Source: an uncultured Blautia sp.
GTDB taxonomy: Bacteria; Bacillota; Clostridia; Lachnospirales; Lachnospiraceae
Length of the DNA: 64,000 nucleotides
NCBI GenBank assembly: GCA_934364795.1
Contig: CAKRMK010000001.1
Coordinates: forward strand, 62,001-126,000
Direction: 5' to 3'
Below the pieces are notes generated by a model that was not told where the DNA came from, made no database searches, and saw nothing but the letters and a program-made list of their open reading frames with translations. Below, one piece after another: positions 45,107 through 53,579 of the stretch. A program made the position numbers and the translations under genes. How positions within the stretch are numbered: the first letter of the stretch is position 1; each line of letters opens with the position of its first letter.

Positions 45107-45508
45107 ATGGATCAGGAATATATTGCACAGACTACCTTGGATCAGATGGTGGGAACCGACCAGAATCAGCTTCTGAAGGCTCTCATCCCTTACCTTCCCG
45201 CCAGGCAACAGCAGTTCCTGTCGCTTTATGCAAAGGCCAGCGAATTTTCAAACACAGTTGCCTTGTTCGGCAAAGCACAGCCACCTATACAGATGCAGGC
45301 AGCTTCTGTGCAGGCGCAGCCACTGGATGTTCTTAATGATATCCGCAGATATTGCTTCGGGAACAGCAGAAAAACCATAGACCAGATGGTAAATATGATG
45401 GCTGTAATAGAAATGATAAAGGTAATGAACAACAGCTCCTGTGAAGGTCAGTGTGACAACCACAGTGAAGACCGTTGTGAAACCGGCATGCAGGAAATCG
45501 TTAAGTAA
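45107..45508 (+). CDS. Small helical protein with a cysteine-containing tail (function unknown)
   Basis: A 133-residue soluble protein. AAGGA lies 7 nt before ATG 45107; the in-frame upstream ATG at 45086 overlaps the promoter. The N-terminal part (TTLDQMVGTDQNQLLKALIP) is helical, then a Gln/Ala-rich linker, then KTIDQMVNMMAVIEMIKVMN and an SSCEGQCDNHSEDRCETG tail with three cysteines. A shorter version of the DQxVNxM helix ends the next protein, so the two may be related and bind each other. Probably sporulation-linked from its promoter. Confidence 0.65.
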   Translation: MDQEYIAQTTLDQMVGTDQNQLLKALIPYLPARQQQFLSLYAKASEFSNTVALFGKAQPPIQMQAASVQAQPLDVLNDIRRYCFGNSRKTIDQMVNMMAVIEMIKVMNNSSCEGQCDNHSEDRCETGMQEIVK

Positions 45509-45531
45509 ATAACAAAGAAGGAGGAGTGCTT

Positions 45532-45804
45532 ATGTCTGATAACTGGCAGGACAATCCCAGGCTTGCAGGAATGGACCGGGGCAAGCTTGATATGCTTCAG
45601 CAGATGGCCCAGCAGGGAGCCACAAAATCTCCCTCTGACCTGCTTCCATTCATTATGAACGCAGCTTCCCAGGGAAAAAATGCAGGCCTGAAATTCAATA
45701 ACAACGAAATCAACACTATTATCGAAGTTCTGAAAATGGGAAAATCCCCCCAGGAAAGAGCCAAACTGGATCAGGTGGTAAACCTGATGAAAATGATGCA
45801 TTAG
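45532..45804 (+). CDS. Small helical protein, partner of the upstream gene (function unknown)
   Basis: A 90-residue protein starting MSDNWQDNPRLAG at ATG 45532, with AAGGAGGAG 5 nt upstream. It contains KSPSDLLPFIMNAASQGK and ends in KLDQVVNLMKMMH, which resembles the C-terminal helix of the upstream protein. It follows that gene by 23 nt. Its TAG stop (45802-45804) is the first three bases of the hairpin element at 45802-45965, so the insertion may have set the C-terminus. Confidence 0.68.
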   Translation: MSDNWQDNPRLAGMDRGKLDMLQQMAQQGATKSPSDLLPFIMNAASQGKNAGLKFNNNEINTIIEVLKMGKSPQERAKLDQVVNLMKMMH

Positions 45805-45965
45805 AGCGTGTTTGAAAAAGGCTTTCTGCAAGATGTGCGTCACAATTTGTGGGAGATTTTGCCCGGATGAGGGCGCCGTAGCGGGCTACGGCAACTGAAT
45901 TCGGGTAAAATATACCGCAAAGTGGGGCGTGCAGATTGTGGGAATGATTTTTCAAACACGCTCTA
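45802..45965. mobile_element. MITE-like hairpin element, full copy (164 bp)
   Basis: Terminal inverted repeats TAGAGCGTGTTTGAAAAA (45802-45819) and its exact complement (45948-45965). The inner arms pair imperfectly, and the tip GCCGTAGCGGGCTACGGC (45875-45892) is centred exactly on the element midpoint. It codes for nothing. Related fragments occur at 20491, 24695, 34471, 53505, 56548 and 61663. I see no clear target duplication. It could move with a transposase encoded elsewhere. Confidence 0.85.
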
Positions 45966-45992
45966 GAACGTGCCCCCAAAAGGCCCCACAAC

Positions 45993-46060
45993 AAAAGGAG
46001 CTGCTGCCTTACAGATTGCTTCTCAAAATGAGTAATATCTGTTTTGCAGCCGCTCCTTTT
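45993..46060 (-). terminator. Terminator of the yicC-cinA operon
   Basis: AAAAGGAGCGGCTGC and GCAGCAGCTCCTTTT pair on the minus strand with one mismatch and a 38-nt loop, ending in TTTTG. It lies 9 bp past the cinA stop. Confidence 0.75.
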
Positions 46061-46068
46061 TCTAGTTT

Positions 46069-47337
46069 TTATTTATTTCTGGAAATCCCTTCCATCATAC
46101 ATTCCCGAAGAAGTACCAGCGCACTGGCAACAGCCTGCTGGCGAATCTTCGTTCTGTTTCCTGTAAAATGAAATTCCTTTGTAATAGTCTGTCCATTGTA
46201 ACAGCAGCCCATAAACACAGTTCCAACCGGAGTCTCCTTTGTTCCTCCGTCCGGACCTGCAAGTCCTGTGATGGAAAGACAGATATCTGCTCCTGAATAG
46301 AAGCATCCGCCTTTCGCCATCTCTTTTGCACATTTTGCAGAAACAGCGCCTTCATTTCTTAAAGTGGATTTCTTTACTCCAAGACATTTTCTCTTCGCCT
46401 TATTACTGTAGGTAACAAAACCATGGGTAAACACAGAAGATGCACCTGGCACATTTACAATGCGCGCTGCAACAGCTCCACCAGTACAGGATTCTGCAAG
46501 AGCCAGAGTCAGCTCCTGATCCTTAAGCATATCTACAACTGCTTCTTCCAGAGTTTTCTCTGCCTCCAGAGCAAAGATATTCTTTCCAAAACGGCTTTTC
46601 AGCTCTCTTACCACTGGTTTTATCAGCTTTTTGCACTCTTTTTCGTCTTCACCCTTGGCTGTGATACGAAGATGGACTTCCCCGGTCTTGGCATAAGGTG
46701 CAAGAGTAGGATTCGTCTGTGCCTCTATCATATCCTGGATATCCGCAGCCACCTGGCTCTCTCCGATTCCACAGATCTTCACCACCTGGGAACAGATAAT
46801 CTCCGGCTGTTTTTTACGCAGATAAGGAAATACAGATTCCTGGAACATAGGCTTCAGTTCATTAGGCGGTCCCGGAAGAAGAATGGCGGTTTTTCCATTT
46901 TTCTCAAGGATAAGTCCCGGAGCAGTGCCATTGTGATTATCCAGTACAAGAGCACCCTTTGGCACCTGTGCCTGCTTGTAATTATTGGAAGTGATCCTTC
47001 TGTCAGGATGATTCTTCTCATACTCTTTCATGTAACGCTCAATACGCTTACGGGAATGAGGATCTTCCTCAAGAGGCAGCCCCATCACTTCTGCACATAC
47101 TTCCTTGGTCAGGTCATCCTCTGTAGGTCCAAGCCCACCTGTAAGGATCACCACATCAGACCTCTCAAGCGCAGATGCGATCACAGCCTTCATTCTGTCA
47201 TGATTGTCTCCCACTACAGTCTCATAATAAACTGTCAGCCCCAGCTGTGCACACTGTTCTGAAAGATATGCACTGTTGGTATTAACAATGTTGCCAAGTA
47301 ATATTTCAGTTCCTACTGCCACAAGCTCTGCAATCAT
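46069..47337 (-). CDS. cinA: CinA-family protein (competence/damage-inducible)
   Basis: A 422-residue two-domain protein. The N-terminal MoCF-like domain has AVGTEILLGNIVNTNSAYLS and GGLGPTEDDLTKE; the C-terminal CinA amidase domain has ALAESCTGGAVAARI and GLAGPDGGTKETPVGTVF. The C-terminal domain deamidates NMN in homologues. It is the last gene of the operon and precedes recA in some Firmicutes, not here. Confidence 0.94.
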   Translation of the reverse strand: MIAELVAVGTEILLGNIVNTNSAYLSEQCAQLGLTVYYETVVGDNHDRMKAVIASALERSDVVILTGGLGPTEDDLTKEVCAEVMGLPLEEDPHSRKRIERYMKEYEKNHPDRRITSNNYKQAQVPKGALVLDNHNGTAPGLILEKNGKTAILLPGPPNELKPMFQESVFPYLRKKQPEIICSQVVKICGIGESQVAADIQDMIEAQTNPTLAPYAKTGEVHLRITAKGEDEKECKKLIKPVVRELKSRFGKNIFALEAEKTLEEAVVDMLKDQELTLALAESCTGGAVAARIVNVPGASSVFTHGFVTYSNKAKRKCLGVKKSTLRNEGAVSAKCAKEMAKGGCFYSGADICLSITGLAGPDGGTKETPVGTVFMGCCYNGQTITKEFHFTGNRTKIRQQAVASALVLLRECMMEGISRNK

Positions 47338-47372
47338 TTGTATACCTCTTTTCTCCCGGCAAAATCAGGAAA

Positions 47373-47912
47373 TTATTCCTGCAGGGAAATCACATTTTTA
47401 TTCTGTACAATGTATGTGATCAGGGAAATCACCGTCAACGCCAGTGATAACCAGACAAAAATTGTCTCAAGTGTCTTGAAAATACCACCAAAATTCAGGA
47501 TCAGTAAAATGATCATGATCATCTGGGAAACGGTTTTAAATTTGCCCCAGTAATTGGCTGCAATAACAACCCCATTCTCAGCCGCGATCAGTCTGAAACC
47601 ACTGATGATAAATTCTCTTGCGATAATAATGATAACAAACCATGCAGGCAGACGGTCCAGCTCGATCATACAGATCAAAGCAGAGCAGACCAGCAGTTTG
47701 TCTGCAAGTGGATCCATAAACTTACCAAAGTTTGTCACCAGATTATTCTTGCGGGCCAGATAACCATCAAACCAGTCTGTTATACTTGCCACTACAAAAA
47801 TACCAAGGCAGATGTAGCGGTTGGCATCACCACCCCAGCCAGTAAGAATAAATAAAACAAAAAACGGTACCAGTATCATTCTGGCAATAGTCAGTTTATT
47901 CGGTGTATTCAT
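47373..47912 (-). CDS. pgsA: CDP-diacylglycerol--glycerol-3-phosphate 3-phosphatidyltransferase
   Basis: A 179-residue membrane enzyme making phosphatidylglycerol phosphate. The CDP-alcohol phosphotransferase motif is complete: DWFDGYLARKNNLVTN then GKFMDPLADK. It overlaps rimO by 17 nt. Its product feeds cardiolipin synthesis by the cls product. Confidence 0.96.
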   Translation of the reverse strand: MNTPNKLTIARMILVPFFVLFILTGWGGDANRYICLGIFVVASITDWFDGYLARKNNLVTNFGKFMDPLADKLLVCSALICMIELDRLPAWFVIIIIAREFIISGFRLIAAENGVVIAANYWGKFKTVSQMIMIILLILNFGGIFKTLETIFVWLSLALTVISLITYIVQNKNVISLQE

Positions 47913-49233
47913 CTTCCAGCTCTCCTATCAAATCGTACTCCAGAGCACCTGTAACCCGTACTCTTGCAAAATCTCCTGTCATAAGAAGCTCACCAGTCTG
48001 TACAAAAATATAACCGTCAACCTTAGGCGCATCTCCATAAGTACGTCCAATATAAGCACTTTCACCGGAGATCTTGCCCTCGATCATAACTGTCAGTACC
48101 TGACCTACCCGGTTTTCTCCTTTTTCCAGGGAAATTTCCTGCTGAAGTTCCATGATCTCGTCTCTTCTTGCTTCCTTGACTTCCTCCGGGATCTGATCCT
48201 CCATGCCTGCTGCCGGAGTATCCTCCTCTGCAGAATACGGGAAAACGCCAAGGCGGTCAAATTCGATCTCATCTACAAACTCCATCAGTTCTTCATGGTC
48301 TTCCTGTGTTTCCCCAGGGAAACCACTGATCAGACTGGTACGCAGGAAAATATCCGGGATCTCACGACGCAGCTTGCCGATTATATCAATCAGCTCCTGT
48401 TTGGTAGTGCGGCGTCCCATTCTCTTTAGTACCCTGTCACTTGCATGCTGGATAGGAAGATCCAGGTAATGGCAGATCTTCTTCTCTTCCTTCATGGTCT
48501 GAATCAGTTCGTCATAAATTTCTTCCGGATAACAGTACAAAATACGGATCCAGCGGATTCCTTTAATCTTGCACAACTCCTTCAAAAGGATATGAAGGGA
48601 TTTCTTTCCATAAATATCCTTTCCGTATACAGTTGTCTCCTGGGCAACCAGAATCAGCTCTTTTACGCCTTTTTCAGCAAGAGACTGTGCTTCTTTAATA
48701 AGGGCCTCCATAGGAACGCTTCTGTAGCTTCCGCGAAGCTTGGGGATAATGCAGTAGGTACAATGCTTGTCACAGCCCTCTGCAATCTTCAGATATGCAA
48801 AATGACCACCTGTAGTCAGCATACGCTTACCTGAAATATCCGGAAGGAAATCAATGCTCTTATATTCTTCAAAATGCCTTCCAGCCTGGGCTTCCTTAAC
48901 AGCTTTGATAATTTCGCCATAGGAAGTGGTGCCAAGAATAGCATCAACTTCCGGAATTTCTTCGGAAATCTCTTTCTTGTAACGCTGCGCCATACATCCG
49001 GTAACGATCAGTACCTTGCAGGTACCTGCCTTTTTCTTCTCTGCCATTTCCAGAATGGTATTGACACTTTCTTCTTTGGCATCACCAATGAAGCAGCAGG
49101 TATTCACAATAATAACCTCTGCCTCATCTTCATCGTCTACGATCTGGTGCCCGTCTGCGGCCAGCATTCCAAGCATTTCCTCTGAATCAACCAGATTCTT
49201 ATCACACCCAAGGGAAATGAACAATAATTTCAT
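47896..49233 (-). CDS. rimO: Ribosomal protein S12 methylthiotransferase
   Basis: A 445-residue radical SAM enzyme that methylthiolates Asp of S12. The UPF0004 domain starts LFISLGCDKNLVDSE; the radical-SAM cysteines are in CDKHCTYCIIP; a C-terminal TRAM domain follows (VGQVLTVMIEGK...). The RimO rather than MiaB identity rests on SLGCDKNLVDSE. The start at 49233 is 1 nt after the rpoZ stop. Confidence 0.95.
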   Translation of the reverse strand: MKLLFISLGCDKNLVDSEEMLGMLAADGHQIVDDEDEAEVIIVNTCCFIGDAKEESVNTILEMAEKKKAGTCKVLIVTGCMAQRYKKEISEEIPEVDAILGTTSYGEIIKAVKEAQAGRHFEEYKSIDFLPDISGKRMLTTGGHFAYLKIAEGCDKHCTYCIIPKLRGSYRSVPMEALIKEAQSLAEKGVKELILVAQETTVYGKDIYGKKSLHILLKELCKIKGIRWIRILYCYPEEIYDELIQTMKEEKKICHYLDLPIQHASDRVLKRMGRRTTKQELIDIIGKLRREIPDIFLRTSLISGFPGETQEDHEELMEFVDEIEFDRLGVFPYSAEEDTPAAGMEDQIPEEVKEARRDEIMELQQEISLEKGENRVGQVLTVMIEGKISGESAYIGRTYGDAPKVDGYIFVQTGELLMTGDFARVRVTGALEYDLIGELEDEYTE

Positions 49234-49234
49234 A

Positions 49235-49576
49235 TTATTCTGCACTCTCCTGGGTATCTGTATCAGCAGCAATCTCCCCTGCTGCCTCTTCTGGCTGTAC
49301 AGGATCAAGGCCTGCAATTTCTCTTAAATCTTCTTCCTCATGCTTGCCTGGAAGAATCTTAACCTTGCCGTGATATAACTCATCAATGGCAATGGAAAGA
49401 GGCTTTTTGCCCTTTACGTCATCAGCCAGCGGTTTCGCACCGCCGATCAGCTGGCGGGCACGCTTGCTTGTAGCAAGGATCAGGGAATAACGGCTGTTGA
49501 GCACCATGCTCTCATCGTCGTCCTCATTGTTTGTATTGATTGCTTCGATTAATTCAGAATAAGATGGATGAATCAT
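49235..49576 (-). CDS. rpoZ: RNA polymerase omega subunit
   Basis: A 113-residue protein containing the omega core (SRYSLILATSKRARQLIGG, KPLSIAIDELYHGKVKI). The last ~25 residues are an acidic Glu/Ala-rich tail. It lies between gmk and rimO in a conserved operon, with 89 nt to gmk; AAAGGAG precedes the ATG. Confidence 0.94.
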   Translation of the reverse strand: MIHPSYSELIEAINTNNEDDDESMVLNSRYSLILATSKRARQLIGGAKPLADDVKGKKPLSIAIDELYHGKVKILPGKHEEEDLREIAGLDPVQPEEAAGEIAADTDTQESAE

Positions 49577-49665
49577 AATATACTCCTTTCAAATTTAAAG
49601 GCACCAGGGCATTTAAAAGTCCTCTTCGTGCCTGAATTTATATGATGCATGCAAAAAAAGCATGC

Positions 49666-50292
49666 TCATTCTTGTGCAAATGCAGCTGCCTGCTCCTGTG
49701 TCTGACGGATAAACGCAAGATTTCTCTTCATGGCAAAGTGCTCACTCTGGATAATCTCATGGAGTCTGTCCACAGCCTGATCAAGCTGGTCATTTACCAG
49801 AAGATAGTCATACTCCTCTACACCTTCAGCCTCCTGTGCAGCCCTTGCAAGACGCTGGTGGATTACCTCCTTTGTCTCTGTTCCTCTTCCCACAAGACGC
49901 TCCCGCAGCTCTTCCATAGACGGTGCAGTCACAAACACCAGTACTGCCTCCGGGAATTTTTCTTTCACCTTACGGGCACCCTGGATCTCAATCTCAAGGA
50001 TTACATCCCTTCCCTGTGAAAGTTGCTCTTCTACATAGGCCCTGGGTGTGCCGTAATAATTCTCCACATACTGTGCATATTCGATGAGCTGGTCCTGACG
50101 GATCATTTCTTCGAATTCCTCTTTTGTACGGAAAAAATATTCTCTTCCGTCCTCTTCCCCCGGTCTGGGGTTTCTGGTGGTTGCTGATATGGACAATGCA
50201 TAATTGTCATATTTCGCCATCAGGCTTTTCATAATGGTACCTTTTCCTGCTCCGGAAAAACCGGAAACCACTACCAAAACTCCTTTATTCAT
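49666..50292 (-). CDS. gmk: Guanylate kinase
   Basis: A 208-residue enzyme phosphorylating GMP. P-loop VSGFSGAGKGT, then SATTRNPRPGEEDGREYFF, the GMP-binding signature, and EIEIQGARKVKEKFP. The start at 50292 gives standard length and overlaps remA by 8 nt. Confidence 0.96.
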   Translation of the reverse strand: MNKGVLVVVSGFSGAGKGTIMKSLMAKYDNYALSISATTRNPRPGEEDGREYFFRTKEEFEEMIRQDQLIEYAQYVENYYGTPRAYVEEQLSQGRDVILEIEIQGARKVKEKFPEAVLVFVTAPSMEELRERLVGRGTETKEVIHQRLARAAQEAEGVEEYDYLLVNDQLDQAVDRLHEIIQSEHFAMKRNLAFIRQTQEQAAAFAQE

Positions 50293-50557
50293 GGCCCTCT
50301 CCCCTACTTTCAAAATCATGTACCTCTGCAAATCTGCGGGCAATGGTGTCCGGCTGGATTGCAGATAAAATCAGAATGTCATCGGAGGTGACGATTACAG
50401 ACTTGGTCTTTCTGCCCTGTGTGGCATCCACCAGGGAGTTCGTCCCCTTCACACTCTGAACCATTCGTTTCACCGGTGCGGCATCCGGGTTCACCACAGC
50501 TACGATTTTCTGGGAATTCACCACATTGCCGAATCCGATATTGATTAATTTTGCCAT
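50285..50557 (-). CDS. remA: RemA-family extracellular matrix regulator (DUF370)
   Basis: A 90-residue DNA-binding regulator. It begins AKLINIGFGNVVNSQKIVAV and has GRKTKSVIVTSDDILILSA; this pattern and the place between yicC and gmk identify RemA, which in Bacillus activates biofilm matrix and osmoprotection genes. The targets in this organism are unknown. Confidence 0.94.
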   Translation of the reverse strand: MAKLINIGFGNVVNSQKIVAVVNPDAAPVKRMVQSVKGTNSLVDATQGRKTKSVIVTSDDILILSAIQPDTIARRFAEVHDFESRGEGHE

Positions 50558-50595
50558 GTTTTCACCCTTCTGTCAATATAAAAGATACACCCGGA

Positions 50596-51474
50596 TCACT
50601 CTATATTCTGGATCTGTTCACGTATTTTCTCGATCTCGGTTTTCAGGTCAATGGCAATATTGGAAATCACAAGGTCACTGGACTTGGACAGGATAGTGTT
50701 CGCCTCGCGGTTCATTTCCTGTGCCATAAAATCAAGCTTGCGTCCAATTCCTTCTTTCTCTTCCAGCATTTTCTTCATACCCTGGATATGGCTGTGAAGA
50801 CGTACTGTCTCTTCATCATTACAGATCTTATCCGAAAATAGGATCACTTCAGCAGCAATACGGGAATCCTCAATCTGGGAATCCTCCAGAAGCTCATGTA
50901 CCTTGGCCTCCAGCTTCTCTCTGTAGGCATCTACCACCAGAGGGGAACGGGCCTCTACCTGGCTTACCTTATCATCTAATGCTTCAAGTTTGGCAATCAG
51001 ATCGTTTTTCAGATTCTCGCCTTCTCTTGCACGGGCCATGGCAAATTTCTCACAGGCCTCACGAAGGGGAGCCTCCAGGATTGCCCACATAGCCTCCTCA
51101 TCTACTGACTGTTCTTCCATAGTCAGTACATCCGGATAACGGGAAAGTGCTCCTGCCTTTACATCATTCTCAAGGCCGAATTCCTCTGCCATCTGGCGGA
51201 TATATGCCAGATATTCCCCTGCAAGCTCCCTGTTATATTTCAATGCGCCGCAGCTTAAGGTATAATCTTCATATGTGATAAACACATCTACCTTTCCGCG
51301 CTGCATATATGTCTTCATAAGATTCCGGATAGCGCCCTCCAGGAAAGCAAGCTTTCTTGGCATCTTGATGCTAAGATCCAGATATCTGTGATTCACAGAC
51401 TTTAATTCAACTGTAATCTTCCGTTCTTTTGTGATCACTTCGGCTCGTCCAAAGCCGGTCATACTTTTAATCAT
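50596..51474 (-). CDS. yicC: YicC-family endoribonuclease-like protein
   Basis: A 292-residue protein starting MIKSMTGFGRAEV, the family signature. The conserved end is GRKLDFMAQEMNREANTILSK. YicC proteins have been linked to RNA cleavage. It heads the operon yicC-remA-gmk-rpoZ-rimO-pgsA-cinA. Confidence 0.94.
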   Translation of the reverse strand: MIKSMTGFGRAEVITKERKITVELKSVNHRYLDLSIKMPRKLAFLEGAIRNLMKTYMQRGKVDVFITYEDYTLSCGALKYNRELAGEYLAYIRQMAEEFGLENDVKAGALSRYPDVLTMEEQSVDEEAMWAILEAPLREACEKFAMARAREGENLKNDLIAKLEALDDKVSQVEARSPLVVDAYREKLEAKVHELLEDSQIEDSRIAAEVILFSDKICNDEETVRLHSHIQGMKKMLEEKEGIGRKLDFMAQEMNREANTILSKSSDLVISNIAIDLKTEIEKIREQIQNIE

Positions 51475-51578
51475 AGTAATCTCTTTCTGTATTTAATTAT
51501 TCTGCCGCTCAAAGCGGGCAGTACCCCCTACGCATGTTACTGTTCACTTTGTTCACGGCAACCTACGCATACAGATTT

Positions 51579-51607
51579 ATTATAGTTCATTCCAAAACCC
51601 TAGTCAA
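51579..51607 (-). promoter_or_regulatory. Sigma-A promoter of the yicC operon
   Basis: TTGACT (51607-51602) and TATAAT (51584-51579), 17 bp apart. The ~100-nt leader contains a small hairpin (CTGCC...GGCAG near 51498-51517) and two ATGCGTAGG copies, but no terminator. Confidence 0.85.
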
Positions 51608-51629
51608 ATCCTTTTTTTGCTGTTATAAT
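51601..51629 (+). promoter_or_regulatory. Promoter of rqcH, overlapping the divergent yicC promoter
   Basis: TAGTCA (51601-51606) and TATAAT (51624-51629), 17 bp apart. Its -35 occupies the same bases as the -35 of the yicC promoter, so the two should compete for RNA polymerase. The transcript would begin near 51636 with the stem CGAATTGC/GCAATTCG (51635-51670). Confidence 0.65.
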
Positions 51630-51672
51630 ATCTACGAATTGCGGGAGCTGCTTTGCAGCGGAGCAATTCGCA

Positions 51673-51717
51673 GATATCAAGTTAGGGGCAAAATTCCTTT
51701 TGCCCCTAACATCATAT
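51673..51717 (+). repeat. Leader hairpin element, copy 2 (before rqcH)
   Basis: GTTAGGGGCAAAA pairs perfectly with TTTTGCCCCTAAC (51681-51710) around a 4-nt loop, with flanks ATATCAA and ATCATAT shared with the tyrS copy. A first hairpin (51635-51670) precedes it. It ends 38 nt before the start at 51756 and has no U-run. Confidence 0.75.
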
Positions 51718-51755
51718 CATGATATTGAGAATTGATTTGAAAGGAGTTTTTTCCT

Positions 51756-53501
51756 ATGGCTTTTGATGGAATTACCATTGCTGCAATGGTTTCTGAATTA
51801 AATAAGAACCTTTCTGGCGGCCGCATTAACAAAATTGCACAGCCGGAAAGCGACGAACTGCTGATCACTGCAAAAGGGGCAAACGGACAGAAGCGTCTTC
51901 TTCTTTCTGCCAGTGCTTCCCTTCCTTTAATTTATTTTACAGGAAAAAACCGGATCAGCCCTCTTACTGCCCCTAATTTCTGTATGCTTCTTCGTAAACA
52001 TATCGGAAGTGCCAGGATCACAGCTATCCGCCAGCCAGGGTTAGAGCGTGTAGTAGAATTTGAGCTGGAACATCTGAATGAACTTGGAGATGTCTGCCAT
52101 AAGGTTCTCATTATGGAACTGATGGGGAAACACAGCAATCTTATTTTCTGTGATGACAAAAATATGATTCTTGACAGCATCAAACACGTATCCTGTAATG
52201 TAAGCTCTGTACGTGAGGTTCTGCCCGGACGCCCTTATTTTATCCCTCATACACAGGATAAGCAGGATCCCCTTACCATTTCAAAGGAAGACTTTATGGA
52301 AAAAGTATGCGGCAAATCTACTGCCATTTCCAAAGCACTTTACCAGACCCTCACCGGCCTTAGCCCGGTTATGGCCCAGGAGCTTTGTTACCGGGCTTCT
52401 GTTGACGGAAATGACCAGGCAGTTGCTCTTGATGCCACTTCCAAAGAAAAGCTTTATCAGGAATTTTCTGCCATGATGGAGCAGATCCGCAGGGAGGAAT
52501 TTACTCCAGTGATCGTCTTTAAAGGAGAAGAGCCGGTTGAATACGGAGTTTTTCCTTTTACCCAGTATGGTCAGGGCTTTTCCTGCCAGACCTTTGAATC
52601 TGTATCGGAAATGCTGGAAACCTACTATGCATCCCGCGATACCATCACCCGTATCCGTCAGAAATCCTCTGACCTGCGAAAAATCGTGCAGACTGCCCTT
52701 GACCGCAACCGTAAGAAATTAAGTCTTCAGCAGAAGCAAATGAAAGATACCGAGAAGAAGGACAAATACAAAATTTACGGAGAGCTGATCAATACCTACG
52801 GCTATGGCCTTGAAGAAGGATGTAAATCCTTTAAAGCTGTTAATTATTATAACGGAGAAGAAGTCACTATCCCCCTTGACTCTACTCTCTCCCCGCAGGA
52901 GAATTCCAAAAAATACTTTGACCGTTACGGCAAGCTGAAACGTACCCAGGAAGCTCTGGAAATCCAGATTGCTGACACCACCAGCGAAATCGAACATCTG
53001 GAATCCATTTCCAACGCCCTTGATATTGCCTGTGAGGAAAGCGATCTTTCCCAGATTAAGGAAGAGCTGATGGAATACGGTTACGTGAAACGCCATTATG
53101 GAAACAAAAAGGGTGCCAAAATGCAGGCAAAATCCAAACCCTTCCATTATATTTCCAGTGACGGCTACGATATTTATGTAGGAAAAAATAATTATCAGAA
53201 TGATGAACTGACCTTTAAGTTTGCCACAGGAAACGACTGGTGGTTTCATGCAAAAAAAATGCCTGGTTCCCATGTCGTGGTAAAGACAAAAGACGGCACT
53301 CTCCCGGACCGTACTTTCGAAGAAGCAGGAAGCCTGGCAGCTTATTATTCCAAAGGCCGCACCGCTCCCAAGGTAGAAATCGATTACCTGCAGAAAAAAA
53401 ATGTGAAAAAACCGGCAGGGGCAAAACCGGGCTTTGTGGTTTATTATACCAACTACTCCCTGATGGCATCTCCGGATATCACTAGGCTTCATGAAGCCTA
53501 G
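51756..53501 (+). CDS. rqcH: Ribosome quality-control factor RqcH (NFACT family)
   Basis: A 581-residue NEMF/Rqc2 homologue that adds alanine tails to stalled nascent chains on 50S subunits. It starts AFDGITIAAMVSELNKNLSG (NFACT-N), has coiled coils (about 290-420), and the NFACT-R domain with the DxR/K-type region GNDWWFHAKKMPGSHVV. Older annotation calls it fibronectin-binding protein A. AAAGGAG precedes the ATG. No rqcP is next to it. Confidence 0.93.
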   Translation: MAFDGITIAAMVSELNKNLSGGRINKIAQPESDELLITAKGANGQKRLLLSASASLPLIYFTGKNRISPLTAPNFCMLLRKHIGSARITAIRQPGLERVVEFELEHLNELGDVCHKVLIMELMGKHSNLIFCDDKNMILDSIKHVSCNVSSVREVLPGRPYFIPHTQDKQDPLTISKEDFMEKVCGKSTAISKALYQTLTGLSPVMAQELCYRASVDGNDQAVALDATSKEKLYQEFSAMMEQIRREEFTPVIVFKGEEPVEYGVFPFTQYGQGFSCQTFESVSEMLETYYASRDTITRIRQKSSDLRKIVQTALDRNRKKLSLQQKQMKDTEKKDKYKIYGELINTYGYGLEEGCKSFKAVNYYNGEEVTIPLDSTLSPQENSKKYFDRYGKLKRTQEALEIQIADTTSEIEHLESISNALDIACEESDLSQIKEELMEYGYVKRHYGNKKGAKMQAKSKPFHYISSDGYDIYVGKNNYQNDELTFKFATGNDWWFHAKKMPGSHVVVKTKDGTLPDRTFEEAGSLAAYYSKGRTAPKVEIDYLQKKNVKKPAGAKPGFVVYYTNYSLMASPDITRLHEA

Positions 53502-53504
53502 TAC

Positions 53505-53555
53505 AGCAAATATGCCCCCAAAATGCTTTCTGCAAAATACACCGCAAAATAAAAA
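53505..53555. repeat. Fragment of the dispersed hairpin element
   Basis: CCCCCAAAATGCTTTCTGCA followed by AAATACACCGCAAAA matches arm segments of the 45802 element. It lies between rqcH and the ABC-F gene. Confidence 0.45.
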
Positions 53556-53579
53556 ATCTACAAAGAACAGGAGTTATCT

